A program made the translations under genes and the position numbers. Positions 1 through 9,223 of a stretch of 60,640 nucleotides of DNA are shown in pieces (positions within the stretch are counted from its first letter, which is position 1; every line of letters begins with the position of its first letter). The stretch is from a bacterium. Its GTDB lineage: Bacteria > UBA10199 > DSSB01. The DNA is taken from assembly GCA_035281585.1 (NCBI GenBank), contig DATEDP010000137.1, positions 1-60,640 of the forward strand. The letters run 5' to 3'. The notes under the pieces are model-generated. The model was not told the origin of the DNA. It worked only from the letters and a program-made list of their open reading frames with translations, and searched no databases.

Positions 1-1031
1 ACGCCGTCCTTCCGAATCACCCGAAGCTGGTAGTCGATGTTCTCATGGACGACTCGGACCGAGCCACCCTCGAAGACCAGGATCTTGCTGGCGGCAAGAT
101 TACCACGCAAATTGGTCAAGACGATCCAAGGCCGGCCGCCCTGGGGCGCCGGCATCACGTCGACCTTCACGAAGTGGTCGAGCTTCTTGCCGACGAAGCG
201 CCCGAGCTCCTGGAGGTCGCCGCCGACGTGACGATAAATGTAGAGGTCGCTCTGGTCAGTCAGCAGAACTTCGGGCTCGCCGTCGTTGTCGACGTCGGCG
301 TGGGCCAGGGCCCGGACCTCGAAGGGCAAGCGCTGGGAAACGGCGACGTAATCCTGGGTGGAAGCGGCCGGCTCGACCTTATTGGAAACCTTCGGCTCGG
401 ACTCGCGGCGCGGGGCCGGCTTCTCGACTTTGGCCGGCGCAGGCGCCGGGGCCGGCTCAGCTTCGGCCTTGAAGACTTTTTCCGGTGGGGTCGGCTTGGC
501 GGCCGGGATCGGAGCTGGAACCGGCGCGGAAACCGGAGCCGTCTTTTCGGCCTTGGATTTCGGCGCCGGCAGAGCTTCGGTCACGACCGGCGCCGGGGCC
601 GGCGCGGCCGGAACTTGCAAGCGGGAGGCGGCGAAGGATTCCAAGCTGGGCAGGAGCTGATTCTCGCTCGCGACCTCCAGATAATCCTGGCTCACCCGGC
701 CGCTCGAATCGACCCACTTGAGCAAGACCCGGTAAGTTTGGCCAACGATATTGATCCGGCCGGCGACCAAGAGCGCATCGTCGCCCTTGCCTTGGGCCGT
801 GTTTTTCAATTTATCGGGATCCAAAGTCTGGCCGACCGTTCGGGCCGAAACGCCCTTCTTGATCAAGGCCCCCACCACCGCATCTTGAGCCGCCCCCGAG
901 AGATAGGCCTGATCCTTCGGACCGTTGACCGAAAAGGCCCCGACCCCGACTCCCGATTGGGCCGCCGCCAATGGGGCTAAGATTACGGAAAATAAGAGAA
1001 TTTGAATGGAGAAAAAAAGCCGCCGCGTCAT
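1..1031 (-). CDS. Secreted protein with FG-GAP/VCBS-like repeat (3' end outside window)
   Basis: Reading leftwards from the ATG at 1031 the frame is open to the window edge, so the C-terminus is missing. The first ~23 residues form a Sec signal peptide ending in LAAAQS. Residues ~25-125 are a small alpha/beta domain resembling envelope proteins that test for variable gene products (FlgO/TolB-like, weak inference). A Pro/Ala/Lys linker follows at ~130-220. Then comes a segment with the Ca-binding FG-GAP/VCBS signature DVDNDGEPEVLLTD. Role is unknown, perhaps an extracytoplasmic beta-propeller. It follows prfB on the same strand after a gap of ~66 nt. Confidence 0.75.
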   Translation of the reverse strand, partial: MTRRLFFSIQILLFSVILAPLAAAQSGVGVGAFSVNGPKDQAYLSGAAQDAVVGALIKKGVSARTVGQTLDPDKLKNTAQGKGDDALLVAGRINIVGQTYRVLLKWVDSSGRVSQDYLEVASENQLLPSLESFAASRLQVPAAPAPAPVVTEALPAPKSKAEKTAPVSAPVPAPIPAAKPTPPEKVFKAEAEPAPAPAPAKVEKPAPRRESEPKVSNKVEPAASTQDYVAVSQRLPFEVRALAHADVDNDGEPEVLLTDQSDLYIYRHVGGDLQELGRFVGKKLDHFVKVDVMPAPQGGRPWIVLTNLRGNLAASKILVFEGGSVRVVHENIDYQLRVIRKDG

Positions 1032-1097
1032 GGTGGCGGACTATCTTCATTCCCGAAGGCTGGGTCAAGTCCTGAATCGGGGGAAGGCAAAAGGGCC

Positions 1098-2196
1098 CTA
1101 GTCTCCGCCCTGCAGCAAGTAGGCTCTTATGAAGCCGTCCAGGTCGCCGTCTAAGACGCGCTCGGCGTCGCCCATCTCGAAGTCGGTGCGGTGGTCCTTC
1201 ACCATTTTGTAAGGATGCAAGACGTAGGAGCGAATCTGGGAGCCCCATTCGATCTTCTTCTTGGTGGCGTCGACCGCTTCCTTGGCGGCCCGGCGCCTTT
1301 CCATCTCCTGCTCGTAGAGGCGCGAGCGCAGGACCTTCATGGCCAAAGTCTTGTTCTGCAGCTGGCTCCGCTCGCTTTGGCATTGAACCACGGTGTTGGT
1401 CGGCAAGTGGGTGATGCGGACCGCGGTGTCGTTCTTCTGGACGTTCTGGCCGCCGCTGCCGCCGGCCCGGAAGGTGTCGATCCGGATGTCGGCCGGGTTG
1501 ATCACGATCTCGACGTCGTCGCTGACCTGGGGATAGACGAAGACCGAGACGAAGGAGGTGTGGCGACGCTTGTTGGCGTCGAAGGGCGAGATCCGCACCA
1601 GCCGGTGGACGCCATTCTCGGCCTTGAGGAAGCCGTAGGCGTATTCGCCGTCGACGGTGGCGGTGACGCTCTTGTAGCCGGCGCCCTCGCCTTCGGTCAT
1701 GTCGATGATCTGGGTCTTCCAGCCCTGGCGCTCGCAGTAGCGAAAATACATCCGGGCCAGCATCGAGGCCCAGTCGCAGGACTCGGTCCCGCCGGCGCCG
1801 GCGTTGATCGTGAGAATGGCCGAGAACTTGTCCTCCTCGCTCGAGAGCATCACCCGGAATTCGGCGGCCTCGATGGCGGACTCGCCTTGGGCGATGGCCT
1901 GCTCGGCCTCGGCCCAGGAGGCGTCGTCGCCGGCCTCTTCGGCCAGCTCGAGCATGGCCGCGGCATCGTCGACCTTGCCCTGGAGGTCCTTGAAGTAAGC
2001 CAGCTCCGACTTGGCGTCGTCGAGCTCTTTGCTCAGGCTCTTGGCTTTGAGGGAGTCGTTCCAGAAATCGGGTTGGGCCGAGAATGCCTCGAGCTCGTCG
2101 GCCCGTTTCTTCTTGGTGTCGACGTCAAAGACGCCTCCGGACTTGGGAGAGCTTCTCTTGGAGGGAGAGGACGGCGCCTTTCAAATCTTTGGACAT
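1098..2196 (-). CDS. prfB: Peptide chain release factor 2, with programmed +1 frameshift
   Basis: RF2 releases finished proteins at UGA and UAA. The C-terminal part shows the SPF anticodon-like tripeptide of RF2 (in VRISPFDANKR) and the catalytic GGQ loop (GGSGGQNVQ). The uninterrupted frame covers only 285 aa from 1955. The true ATG is at 2196: 23 codons are followed by an in-frame UGA at 2127-2125. A +1 slip on CUU continues as DVDTKKKRADELE and joins the long frame. The product is then 365 aa, the usual RF2 length. The gene starts 7 nt after lnt and is probably co-transcribed with it. Confidence 0.97.
2124..2139 (-). promoter_or_regulatory. prfB recoding site (CGGAGG CGT CTT TGA C)
   Basis: On the minus strand a Shine-Dalgarno-like CGGAGG is followed by one codon (CGT), then the slippery CTT and an in-frame TGA followed by C. 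The order and 3-nt spacing match the classical E. coli prfB frameshift site. Low RF2 would slow termination and favour +1 slippage, giving autoregulation (established for the family). Confidence 0.95.
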
Positions 2197-2203
2197 GAAC
2201 CAC

Positions 2204-3751
2204 TCACTTTCGAGGTCGAAATTTGCGAACCAGCCCCGTTCCTAGCAGAACTCCCATAAAAAGCAGCGAAAAAATCGGCAGCGCATCGCCGATCCTGACA
2301 TAGAGCGTCTTGTCGTCGTAGAGCGGCAGGCTGGTCATGAAAGCCTCGCGAGTAAACAGCCCGCCCTGCCACTGGATGCGGCCTTGCCGGTCGATCTGGG
2401 AGCTGATGCCGGTGTTGGCGGCTCGGACTATCGCCCGCCGGGTCTCGATCGCCCGGAATTGGCTGAAGACTTGGTGCTGGTAGGGAGCGCTGGAATGGCC
2501 GTACCAGGCGTCGTTGGTCGGGTTGACCAAGACCTGGGCGCCCTTGGCCGTCATGATCCGGGAAATTTCGGGAAAGATATCCTCATAGCAAATCAGGATG
2601 CCGAGCGGATGACCGTGGTAATCGAGGTTGTGGTATTCCTTCCCCGGCAGCATCTGGCCGACTTGGGCCGTCATCTTCCGGGCGAAGGTCAGGTATTTTT
2701 GCCAAGGCACATACTCGCCGAAGGGAACCAAGTGCCGCTTGTGGTAATAGCCGAGGATCCGGCCGGTCCCGTCGGCGAGCAACACCGAATTGTAATAAGG
2801 CTCCTCCTCCAAAACCGAACCGGGCCGAGAGCTTCGGGTCACGGCTCCAAAGAGAACGTCGGCTTTGGACTGGCCCAGGTCATAGGGCGTCTTTTCGACG
2901 TCGTAGGGGATCTCGACCGGCAAGGAAGCCTCGGGCCATATCACCAATTGAGCGCCTTCCGACTCCAAGCTCATCGTGCCGTTCTGGAAAATATCCAGGA
3001 TCTGCCGGGCCGCGCCGCCGCGCCACTTGTCGTCCTGCGAAATATTGGCTTGGACGATGCCGGCCTTGAGGCTCCGGAGCGGAGCGGTGTGGTCCCGGAC
3101 CAGGCGATAGCGCCCATAGCCCAGGGCGAAGAGGAAGAGCAGCAGCGCCGGCGCCAGCGCCTTCCAAGCCCGCTTCTTCCGGTCTTGGCGCCAGGCGACG
3201 AGGAATTCGGCCAAGGCTTCGTTGATGAAGACGATCAGCCAAGTCACGCCGTAAACCCCGAAGAGATCCGAGATCTGAATGAAATGAAGAAATTCGCCTT
3301 GGGAATAGCCGACCTGGCTCCAAGGAAAACCGCCGGCCGGCAGATGACCGCGCAGGAATTCGATCCCGACCCAGACCAAGGGCCGCACCCAGAGCATCCG
3401 CCAGCCGGTGAAGCGGACGATCCAAGCGCTGATCGCGAAGATGACCGCGAAGTAGGCCGCAAGCACCGCGAAGAGGATGGAGAGCGACATCACGGTCAGG
3501 GCCGGCGAGAGCCCGCCGAAGGAGTTCATCGCGGTGTAGATCCAATACATTCCGATGCTGTAGTGAAAGACGGCGGCCACGAAGGCGCCGGCGAAGGATC
3601 GCTGGGGGCCGGCGCCGCGCAAGGCGAGGAAGAGCGGGATCCAGGCGAAAAAAGCCAGGAAGCCCAGCTCCGGAAAACGGAAGCCGGCGAAGACCGTCGG
3701 ATAACTGAAGGCGGCCAAGACTCCGCTTAGAGCCGCAGCGATCCATCCCAT
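2204..3751 (-). CDS. lnt: Apolipoprotein N-acyltransferase
   Basis: Integral inner-membrane enzyme that adds the third acyl chain to the N-terminal Cys of lipoproteins. The 515-aa protein has about six N-terminal membrane segments (residues 1-215), then a periplasmic nitrilase-type domain, and a final TM near 490-508. The Glu-Lys-Cys catalytic set is visible: Glu in WPEASLP (about residue 274), Lys in the HKRHLVPFGEYVP stretch, and Cys in CYEDIFP. It overlaps ybeY by 25 nt and is followed after 7 nt by prfB. Its presence fits the several lipobox proteins in this window. Confidence 0.96.
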   Translation of the reverse strand: MGWIAAALSGVLAAFSYPTVFAGFRFPELGFLAFFAWIPLFLALRGAGPQRSFAGAFVAAVFHYSIGMYWIYTAMNSFGGLSPALTVMSLSILFAVLAAYFAVIFAISAWIVRFTGWRMLWVRPLVWVGIEFLRGHLPAGGFPWSQVGYSQGEFLHFIQISDLFGVYGVTWLIVFINEALAEFLVAWRQDRKKRAWKALAPALLLFLFALGYGRYRLVRDHTAPLRSLKAGIVQANISQDDKWRGGAARQILDIFQNGTMSLESEGAQLVIWPEASLPVEIPYDVEKTPYDLGQSKADVLFGAVTRSSRPGSVLEEEPYYNSVLLADGTGRILGYYHKRHLVPFGEYVPWQKYLTFARKMTAQVGQMLPGKEYHNLDYHGHPLGILICYEDIFPEISRIMTAKGAQVLVNPTNDAWYGHSSAPYQHQVFSQFRAIETRRAIVRAANTGISSQIDRQGRIQWQGGLFTREAFMTSLPLYDDKTLYVRIGDALPIFSLLFMGVLLGTGLVRKFRPRK

Positions 3752-4197
3752 TTCATCGAACCTTTCCGGTGCAGGCGCTGGAGGTATTTCCGCTCCAGCG
3801 CCTCGAATGCCTTGGCCTGGCGCTCGCCCTCTTCATGATCGAGGCCGTGCAGGTGAACGAAGCCGTGGACCGCCAGCCGCAGGGCCTGCTGGGTCAAGCT
3901 TCGCCCGGCCCGGCGGGCCTGGGCCGAGGCCACCTGGGTGCAAATCACGATTTCGCCCAGGTGCCAAGGACGGTCTTTGGGCGGCTCTTTCATCTCCAAG
4001 GGAAAAGACAAAACGTCGGTGACCTTGTCGACGCGGCGATGCCGGCGGTTGAGCTCCCGAATCCGGCGGGAGCCGACGAAGCTCAGCTCCAGCTCGGCCC
4101 GCCCCCGCTTCGAGCCTCGAAGCAGCGAGGCCAGGCAGCTCTTCAGAGCCGCGGTGTTCAAGCGCCGGTTCTTTCGGGAATAGACCTCAACGGGCAT
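3727..4197 (-). CDS. ybeY: Endoribonuclease YbeY (16S rRNA maturation)
   Basis: 156-aa UPF0054 metalloprotein. YbeY takes part in 16S rRNA 3' processing and ribosome quality control. The zinc motif HGFVHLHGLDHE (H-x3-H-x5-H) is intact near the C-terminus, and the family segment TDVLSFP is present. The start overlaps the end of the HD-phosphodiesterase gene by 11 nt and the end overlaps lnt by 25 nt, so it is translationally coupled on both sides. The order pgpH-ybeY-lnt resembles the common phoH/pgpH-ybeY neighbourhood; phoH is not in the window. Confidence 0.95.
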   Translation of the reverse strand: MPVEVYSRKNRRLNTAALKSCLASLLRGSKRGRAELELSFVGSRRIRELNRRHRRVDKVTDVLSFPLEMKEPPKDRPWHLGEIVICTQVASAQARRAGRSLTQQALRLAVHGFVHLHGLDHEEGERQAKAFEALERKYLQRLHRKGSMKWDGSLRL

Positions 4198-6553
4198 TCG
4201 CTTCGCTCTCGCGGGCCCGGATTTCCTTGAGCGGGGTGACGTTGGAGCGCTTCTCCTCCACGTCGGGATACTCGATGCGCTGATGGTAGATGCCGACCAG
4301 GACTCGGACGAAGCTCTCGGCGATGAGATGGAGGTCCTTCAATGTCATGTCGCATTCGTCAAGCTGGGCCTCGGTGAAGTTCTTGTTGATGATCTTCTGG
4401 ACCATGCCCTGGATCTTCTGCGGCGTCTTCTCGGGAATAGAGCGGACCGCGGCCTCGACCCCGTCGGCCAACAGGATGATGCCGGCCTCGCGGGTCTGGG
4501 GCCGGGGGCCGGGATAGCGATAATCCTTTTCATCGACGCTATGGCCGGCGGCTTCGGCCTGCTCGACCGCCTTGTTGTAGAAATAGCTGATGATCTTGGT
4601 GCCTTGGTGCTGGGGAATGAAGTCGGCGATGCGTTTGGGCAGCTTGTACTCCCGGGCCAGATCGAGGCCGTCCTTGACGTGGGAGGCGATGATCAGCGCC
4701 GACATCGAGGGCGCCAGCTTGTCGTGACGGTTCTCACCGCCTTGCTGGTTCTCGATGAAATAGGAGGGCTTCCGCATCTTGCCGACGTCGTGGAAGTAGC
4801 TGCCGACCCGGGCCAGGAGCGGATTGGCGCCGATCTCCGAGGCGGCGGCCTCGGCCAGGACCGCGACCAGCTGGGAGTGGTGATAGGTGCCCGGCGCCTT
4901 GACGATCATCTCCTTCAGCAAGGGATGGTTAAGGTTGCCCAATTCCAGGAGCTTGATGTCGGTCACGTAGTCGAAGAGCATTTCGGCGATCGGCGCCAGC
5001 ACCATGACGAAGATCGAGGCCAGGATGCCGCCGGTGAAAGCCAGGCCCATATTGAGCAAGATGTTCGGCAGATTGAGCACGTTGGTGATGCTGACCACCG
5101 AGACCAGCTTGATCGCCAAAACCACCATCGCGTTGACCGCCCCGACCACCACGCCGGCCCGCAAGATCTGGCTGCGCCGCTCGACGTGGGCGATGGCCGC
5201 GGCGGCCGCGATGCCCGAGATCAGGTAATAGATCGAAAGGTCGAGGTCGCCTTCCAGGAACATCCCGGTCAGGGCGCTGGCGACGATGGCGAAGACCAGC
5301 GAGATCTCGGAATTGAGGATGTAACGGGTCAGCATGGCGCCGGCCGCGACCGGAATCGCGTAATACATCGCCTGGACCGAGACATCGAAAGGCAGCAGGT
5401 CGCGGAAGGCCGAGGAAAGGGCGGCGGCCAGCCGGACGCTGAGCAAGAGCAAAAGCAAAATCCCGCCCAGGAAGTAGAGGTCCTCGCGGGTCGGGTTGAA
5501 CTTGCGGATGAAACGGTTGGAGAAGACGTAGGTGATGAGCAGCAGCAGGCAAACGAAAAGGGCGGTGCCCAGGAATTTGATCGCGAAGCTGGTCTGGCTC
5601 TTCTGCTTGCGGATCCCCTCGAGCAAGACCAAATGATGGGGCTCGTAACGGTCGCCGCTGCGCAGGATCGATTCGCCGGCTTGGACCTTGATGATGACGC
5701 TGCGGACGTTGCCCAGGGCCCGGGCCTTGCGCAACTCGGTTTCGACCGCATCGAAGCTCAAATTGGGCCGGACCAGCCGGCTGGCGATTTCCAAAAGCTG
5801 GGCCGAGGCCACCGACTTGCCCTTCTCCTTGGGCGTCTGCTTGGCACGGTCAAGCAGCCCGGTTTGAACCGAATCGAGGGTCTTCACCGCCGAGATGTCC
5901 TTGAGCAGAGCCTCGTCCTCGGCCGCTTCCGAGGATTCGCCGGTGCTGCTTCTTTGCACATAGCGCAAGGTGATGCCCGAGCTTTCGGCCCCGGCCAAGT
6001 CGTTGCGGTTCAGAACCACCATCTGGGACATCGCCTGGCGCAGCGTATTGCGCAGGCTGTATTCGGTGTCGGTGGAAAACTCGTCCAGGATGAGGGCCCG
6101 GATCTGATCCTCGGTCGGCTGAAGGCCGAGGCTGGTGAGGAGGATCCGCTGGATCTCCTCTTGGTCGGCCAAGGTCTGAAGGGCTTGGCGCGAGGCCTCG
6201 AAGGCGTCGTGAACCTGCTGGTCGATCTCGGTCAGAACGCTCTCGTCGAAATCGAAGACCGGAGCGACGTTGCGAATGGCCTCGCGGCGATTGGTCTCGG
6301 TCGCCTTCTCGTCGACGATCTCGTAGTTCTGGTCAGCCTTGATGTCTTTCGGGGCGACCCGGCCGACCTTGACGTTGGCCGGCAGGTAATCGACGTGAAA
6401 GGACAGGGTCAGCGAGATGGCGAAAACCAGGACGGCGAAGACGAACCAGCTGAAGAAAGCGGAATGGAAGAAGCGCCGGAAAGAGCTGAAGTCCGACCTG
6501 CGAAATCCGCCAAAGAGCGATGAAAAACTTCGATTTTTTCTTCGATCTCCCAT
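4187..6553 (-). CDS. pgpH: 7TM-HD membrane phosphohydrolase, PgpH/YqfF type (probable c-di-AMP phosphodiesterase)
   Basis: 788 aa. An N-terminal TM lies at ~28-50, followed by an extracytoplasmic 7TMR-HDED-type region (~60-330), about seven TM helices (~335-550) and a cytoplasmic HD domain. The HD pair is at about residues 588-589 in the context YFHDVGKMRKP, with further conserved His at ASHVKDG and PQHQGT. Family members such as Listeria PgpH hydrolyse c-di-AMP; substrate here is inferred from family. No diadenylate cyclase gene is in the window. Coupled to ybeY by an 11-nt overlap. Confidence 0.92.
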   Translation of the reverse strand: MGDRRKNRSFSSLFGGFRRSDFSSFRRFFHSAFFSWFVFAVLVFAISLTLSFHVDYLPANVKVGRVAPKDIKADQNYEIVDEKATETNRREAIRNVAPVFDFDESVLTEIDQQVHDAFEASRQALQTLADQEEIQRILLTSLGLQPTEDQIRALILDEFSTDTEYSLRNTLRQAMSQMVVLNRNDLAGAESSGITLRYVQRSSTGESSEAAEDEALLKDISAVKTLDSVQTGLLDRAKQTPKEKGKSVASAQLLEIASRLVRPNLSFDAVETELRKARALGNVRSVIIKVQAGESILRSGDRYEPHHLVLLEGIRKQKSQTSFAIKFLGTALFVCLLLLITYVFSNRFIRKFNPTREDLYFLGGILLLLLLSVRLAAALSSAFRDLLPFDVSVQAMYYAIPVAAGAMLTRYILNSEISLVFAIVASALTGMFLEGDLDLSIYYLISGIAAAAAIAHVERRSQILRAGVVVGAVNAMVVLAIKLVSVVSITNVLNLPNILLNMGLAFTGGILASIFVMVLAPIAEMLFDYVTDIKLLELGNLNHPLLKEMIVKAPGTYHHSQLVAVLAEAAASEIGANPLLARVGSYFHDVGKMRKPSYFIENQQGGENRHDKLAPSMSALIIASHVKDGLDLAREYKLPKRIADFIPQHQGTKIISYFYNKAVEQAEAAGHSVDEKDYRYPGPRPQTREAGIILLADGVEAAVRSIPEKTPQKIQGMVQKIINKNFTEAQLDECDMTLKDLHLIAESFVRVLVGIYHQRIEYPDVEEKRSNVTPLKEIRARESEANAR

Positions 6554-6985
6554 TTACTTGGCGGGCCCCTCCCCCATAATTTGAATGGTGATTTCGCGGC
6601 GGGCGACCTTGCTGTCGTCGAAATCGTAAAGCACGACCTCCTGCCAAGCCCCAATCATTAATTTGCCGTCCATCAGGGGCAGAACGAGGCTTACCCCGAT
6701 AAGGGCCGAACGAATATGCGCGTCGTTGCGGCCGGAACCGGAACGGCGGTTGGGCCGCGGGCCGGTTTCGGCCGGGACCTGGGTCTCGATCCACTTCTTC
6801 AGATCTTCGTGGATTTTGGGGTCATTCTCGAGCAGGGCCACGCCGGCGGTACCGCCGGGAATCAAGATCGTGATGACGCCGCTTTGGATCCCCGACTCCC
6901 TCACCGCCCGCTTCACATCGTGGGTGATGAGCAAAACATCAACCTTGGCGGTCGTGTTAACGTAATAATTTCTTAGGAAGATCAT
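6554..6985 (-). CDS. YjbQ/UPF0047 family protein
   Basis: About 143 aa from the ATG at 6985. The reading frame extends upstream to 7060, but those residues do not look like the family. The family core is recognisable: GVITILIPGGTAGVALLEN and the C-terminal MIGAWQEVVLYDFD with basic terminal strands. YjbQ proteins form trimers with a His/Cys metal site; weak thiamine-phosphate synthase activity has been described. Here the usual HTTAG-like motif reads IPGGTAGV, so the ligand set may differ. Its stop is directly adjacent to the pgpH start. Confidence 0.85.
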   Translation of the reverse strand: MIFLRNYYVNTTAKVDVLLITHDVKRAVRESGIQSGVITILIPGGTAGVALLENDPKIHEDLKKWIETQVPAETGPRPNRRSGSGRNDAHIRSALIGVSLVLPLMDGKLMIGAWQEVVLYDFDDSKVARREITIQIMGEGPAK

Positions 6986-7193
6986 ACCCTTAAAACAACC
7001 TCGGCGCGGGGCGGCTTGCAAGCCTTTTTTGATAGTAACCCTGGGGTGGGCTCGGGCCAAGCTGGAAATTGGCTGCTCCTGGCGCAGTGCGCCATGGATT
7101 GTCCCCCTTTCCCGTTAAAAATCGTCGGCTTGGACGCAATTCCCACCCCCCCGCCCCCCGATAATGGAATAGTCCGGCTACCCTTAAATCGGG

Positions 7194-7222
7194 TTGACCG
7201 GGGGGATGGGAACTCTTTAAAT
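7194..7222 (+). promoter_or_regulatory. Probable sigma70-type promoter of the transglycosylase gene
   Basis: TTGACC (-35), a 17-nt spacer and TTAAAT (-10) lie just upstream of the ATG at 7254. The rest of 6986-7193, between divergent genes, shows no other feature I can support. Confidence 0.5.
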
Positions 7223-7253
7223 TGGTTTTATTAAGAGAGAGTTAAGATAGCCG

Positions 7254-8051
7254 ATGGCCACTTCAATCACCACTAGCCGCTCGCGCCCCTTCTATAAGAA
7301 CAAGTATGTCGAATATCGCCGGATGTACGACGAGGCGCGGAACTTCTCCAAGGCCATGGACACCGCCCAGGGCGGCGGCTCCAATCCCTCGACCAAGTCC
7401 CTCGGCTCCAAGCCGCCGAGCCAGGCCCCGGATCTGCCGAAGAACGACGCCAACACCAAGAATTTAGCCAACAACAACCCGACTTCGACCGGAACCAACA
7501 CCAATCCTTCGCCCTATGGCGTGAAGTCGAGCGAGGTTCCGCCGGCCGTCAACCTGTCGGGCGCTCCCGGCGTCAACGTTCCGGCCACCGGCTCGGCCAG
7601 CGAGCGGATGCTGAACAAGGTCAAGGAATACGATCCCTACATTCGCGCCGCCGCCGACCGCTACCAGCTCCCGCCGGAGCTCATCGCCGGCGTCATCTGG
7701 CAGGAGTCGCGGGGCAATCCCCGGGCCGTCAGCCATTGCGGCGCCATGGGATTGATGCAGCTCATGCCGGCCACCGCCGCCGGCTTGGGCGTGGGCAATG
7801 CCTTCGACGCCGCTCAAAACATCGACGGCGGCGCCAAGTACCTTCGCCAGATGCTCGACAAGTTCGGTGGCCGGGTCGACTTCGCGGTCGCCGCCTACAA
7901 CGCCGGCCCCGGCAACGTCATGAAACACGGCGGCATCCCGCCCTTCCGAGAAACCCAAGACTATGTTCCCAAGGTCTTGGGCTATGCCAACAGCTTTCAA
8001 GTCGCCGGCGCTTTCAATAATTCCGTTCCCTCCAACGCCATCCGCGCGTAG
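7254..8051 (+). CDS. SLT-domain lytic transglycosylase without signal peptide
   Basis: 265 aa. The C-terminal half (~125-255) is a goose-lysozyme/SLT fold with catalytic Glu in QESRGNP, the GLMQLMPATA motif and AYNAGPGNV, all typical of peptidoglycan lytic transglycosylases (LtgE/MltE-like). The N-terminal ~120 residues are polar, rich in Ser/Asn/Pro and disordered. There is no hydrophobic signal sequence at the ATG (MATSITTSRSRPFYKNK). A periplasmic substrate without a Sec signal suggests export by another machine, such as a type III or flagellar-like system (inference). Confidence 0.9.
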   Translation: MATSITTSRSRPFYKNKYVEYRRMYDEARNFSKAMDTAQGGGSNPSTKSLGSKPPSQAPDLPKNDANTKNLANNNPTSTGTNTNPSPYGVKSSEVPPAVNLSGAPGVNVPATGSASERMLNKVKEYDPYIRAAADRYQLPPELIAGVIWQESRGNPRAVSHCGAMGLMQLMPATAAGLGVGNAFDAAQNIDGGAKYLRQMLDKFGGRVDFAVAAYNAGPGNVMKHGGIPPFRETQDYVPKVLGYANSFQVAGAFNNSVPSNAIRA

Positions 8052-8124
8052 GGGCACCCCTTGCGGGTGCCCAATCCGCCCAACGGCGTCCGTGCATACG
8101 GGCGACCGCAAGGGTCGCCCCTAC
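8048..8124. repeat. Double-hairpin palindromic repeat (REP/MITE-like)
   Basis: Two GC-rich hairpins, GGGCACCC...GGGTGCCC and GGGCGACC...GGTCGCCC, are bounded by GTAGGGGC at the left and GCCCCTAC at the right. The left end overlaps the transglycosylase stop codon. It probably acts as a transcript end for that gene. Confidence 0.75.
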
Positions 8125-8173
8125 AAGCAAATTCCCTCACCACTAATTTTCACCTCATGCTATCTTCCACCGC

Positions 8174-9223
8174 ATGAAGCGCGCTCGGGTATCCAAAAAA
8201 CGGGCACAAGAGAAAGCCAAGGCTTTGGCGAAGCCCTCCTTTCCACCGGTGGCGATCACCGGCAGCGGTTTCAAGGGAATGGCACTGCTCCGCTGGCTCG
8301 AGAATTCACCGGAGTTTCCCCGGGTCGTCTTCCTCGATTACCGCAAGCCGACCGAGGTCCTGAAGAAAACCAAATTTTATCGAATCGATCTCACCGAGAC
8401 GCTGGCCGACGTCCAGCTTTACGAGATCCTGGCCCAGGAAGGCATCGACACCTTGGTTCACACCGCGATGCCGATCACGCCGCCCCGCAATATGGCTTGG
8501 GCCCATGAGCTGCTCTCGGTCGGCAGCATGTACGTGTGCAACGCCGCCGCCGAAGCCGGAGTCCGCAAGCTGATCTTGGCCTCCACCGCCGACGTCTATG
8601 GCGCCTTCCCGGACAATCCGACCTACCTCACCGAGAATAATCCGCCGCGGGCCGGCCGCAGCTCCAAGTTTCTCCACGACAAGATCGACGCCGAGCGCCA
8701 GTTCCAAAAATACGCCGCCAAGTACCCCGACAGCGTGGTCACGATCCTGCGGCCGGCGACCATCCTCGGACCGACCATCCAAAGCTACAAGACGCGCTAT
8801 CTCCAGCGAGCCTTCGTCCCGACCGTGCTGGGCTACGATCCGCTGGTTCAATTCATCCACGAGGCCGATCTCTTTCAGGCTTTCCAGCACGCCATCCGCA
8901 AGGATTGCCCGGGGATCTTCAATCTGGCGAGCAAGGGCGTGATCCCGCTTTCCCGGGGCATCAAGCTGATGGGCAAGATCCCGCTGCCCTTGAGCCTGCT
9001 GGGATTGAAGTCGCTGATTCAGACCCTTTGGTTCCTCGACATCTCGCCGGCGCCGGCAACCCATCTCGATTTTCTCAAGTACAGCTGCCTGGTGACTTAC
9101 GAGCGCGCCGAGGCCGTCATGGGCTTCCAACCGCGCTACAATTGCAAAGAAACCCTGCTCGAATTCGTCGGCGCCCAGCGACTCCGCGACATTCGGCTGC
9201 AACAGGAGGCCTTGACCACATGA
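8174..9223 (+). CDS. NAD(P)-dependent extended SDR (epimerase/dehydratase family)
   Basis: 349 aa Rossmann protein. After a Lys/Arg-rich N-terminus the nucleotide-binding motif is ITGSGFKG, and further family landmarks are LASTADVYG and the LRPATILGP stretch. The expected YxxxK catalytic pair reads FLHDK, so Tyr is replaced by Phe while Lys is kept. Reductive or epimerase chemistry may therefore be impaired or altered. Its stop overlaps the next ATG (ATGA), so it is coupled to a PlsC-like acyltransferase. Similar SDR/acyltransferase pairs act in lipid metabolism (inference); substrate unknown. Confidence 0.85.
   Translation: MKRARVSKKRAQEKAKALAKPSFPPVAITGSGFKGMALLRWLENSPEFPRVVFLDYRKPTEVLKKTKFYRIDLTETLADVQLYEILAQEGIDTLVHTAMPITPPRNMAWAHELLSVGSMYVCNAAAEAGVRKLILASTADVYGAFPDNPTYLTENNPPRAGRSSKFLHDKIDAERQFQKYAAKYPDSVVTILRPATILGPTIQSYKTRYLQRAFVPTVLGYDPLVQFIHEADLFQAFQHAIRKDCPGIFNLASKGVIPLSRGIKLMGKIPLPLSLLGLKSLIQTLWFLDISPAPATHLDFLKYSCLVTYERAEAVMGFQPRYNCKETLLEFVGAQRLRDIRLQQEALTT

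Noticed and set aside
1098-1955. prfB starting at the internal ATG at 1955
   Set aside because: It would lack the N-terminal domain of RF2; the upstream frameshift site restores the normal 365-aa length.
4283-6523. 746-aa plus-strand open frame opposite the HD-phosphodiesterase gene
   Set aside because: It is the antisense shadow of a well-supported gene; its sequence is Asp/Gly/Leu/Val-biased with no domain, as expected from high GC third positions.
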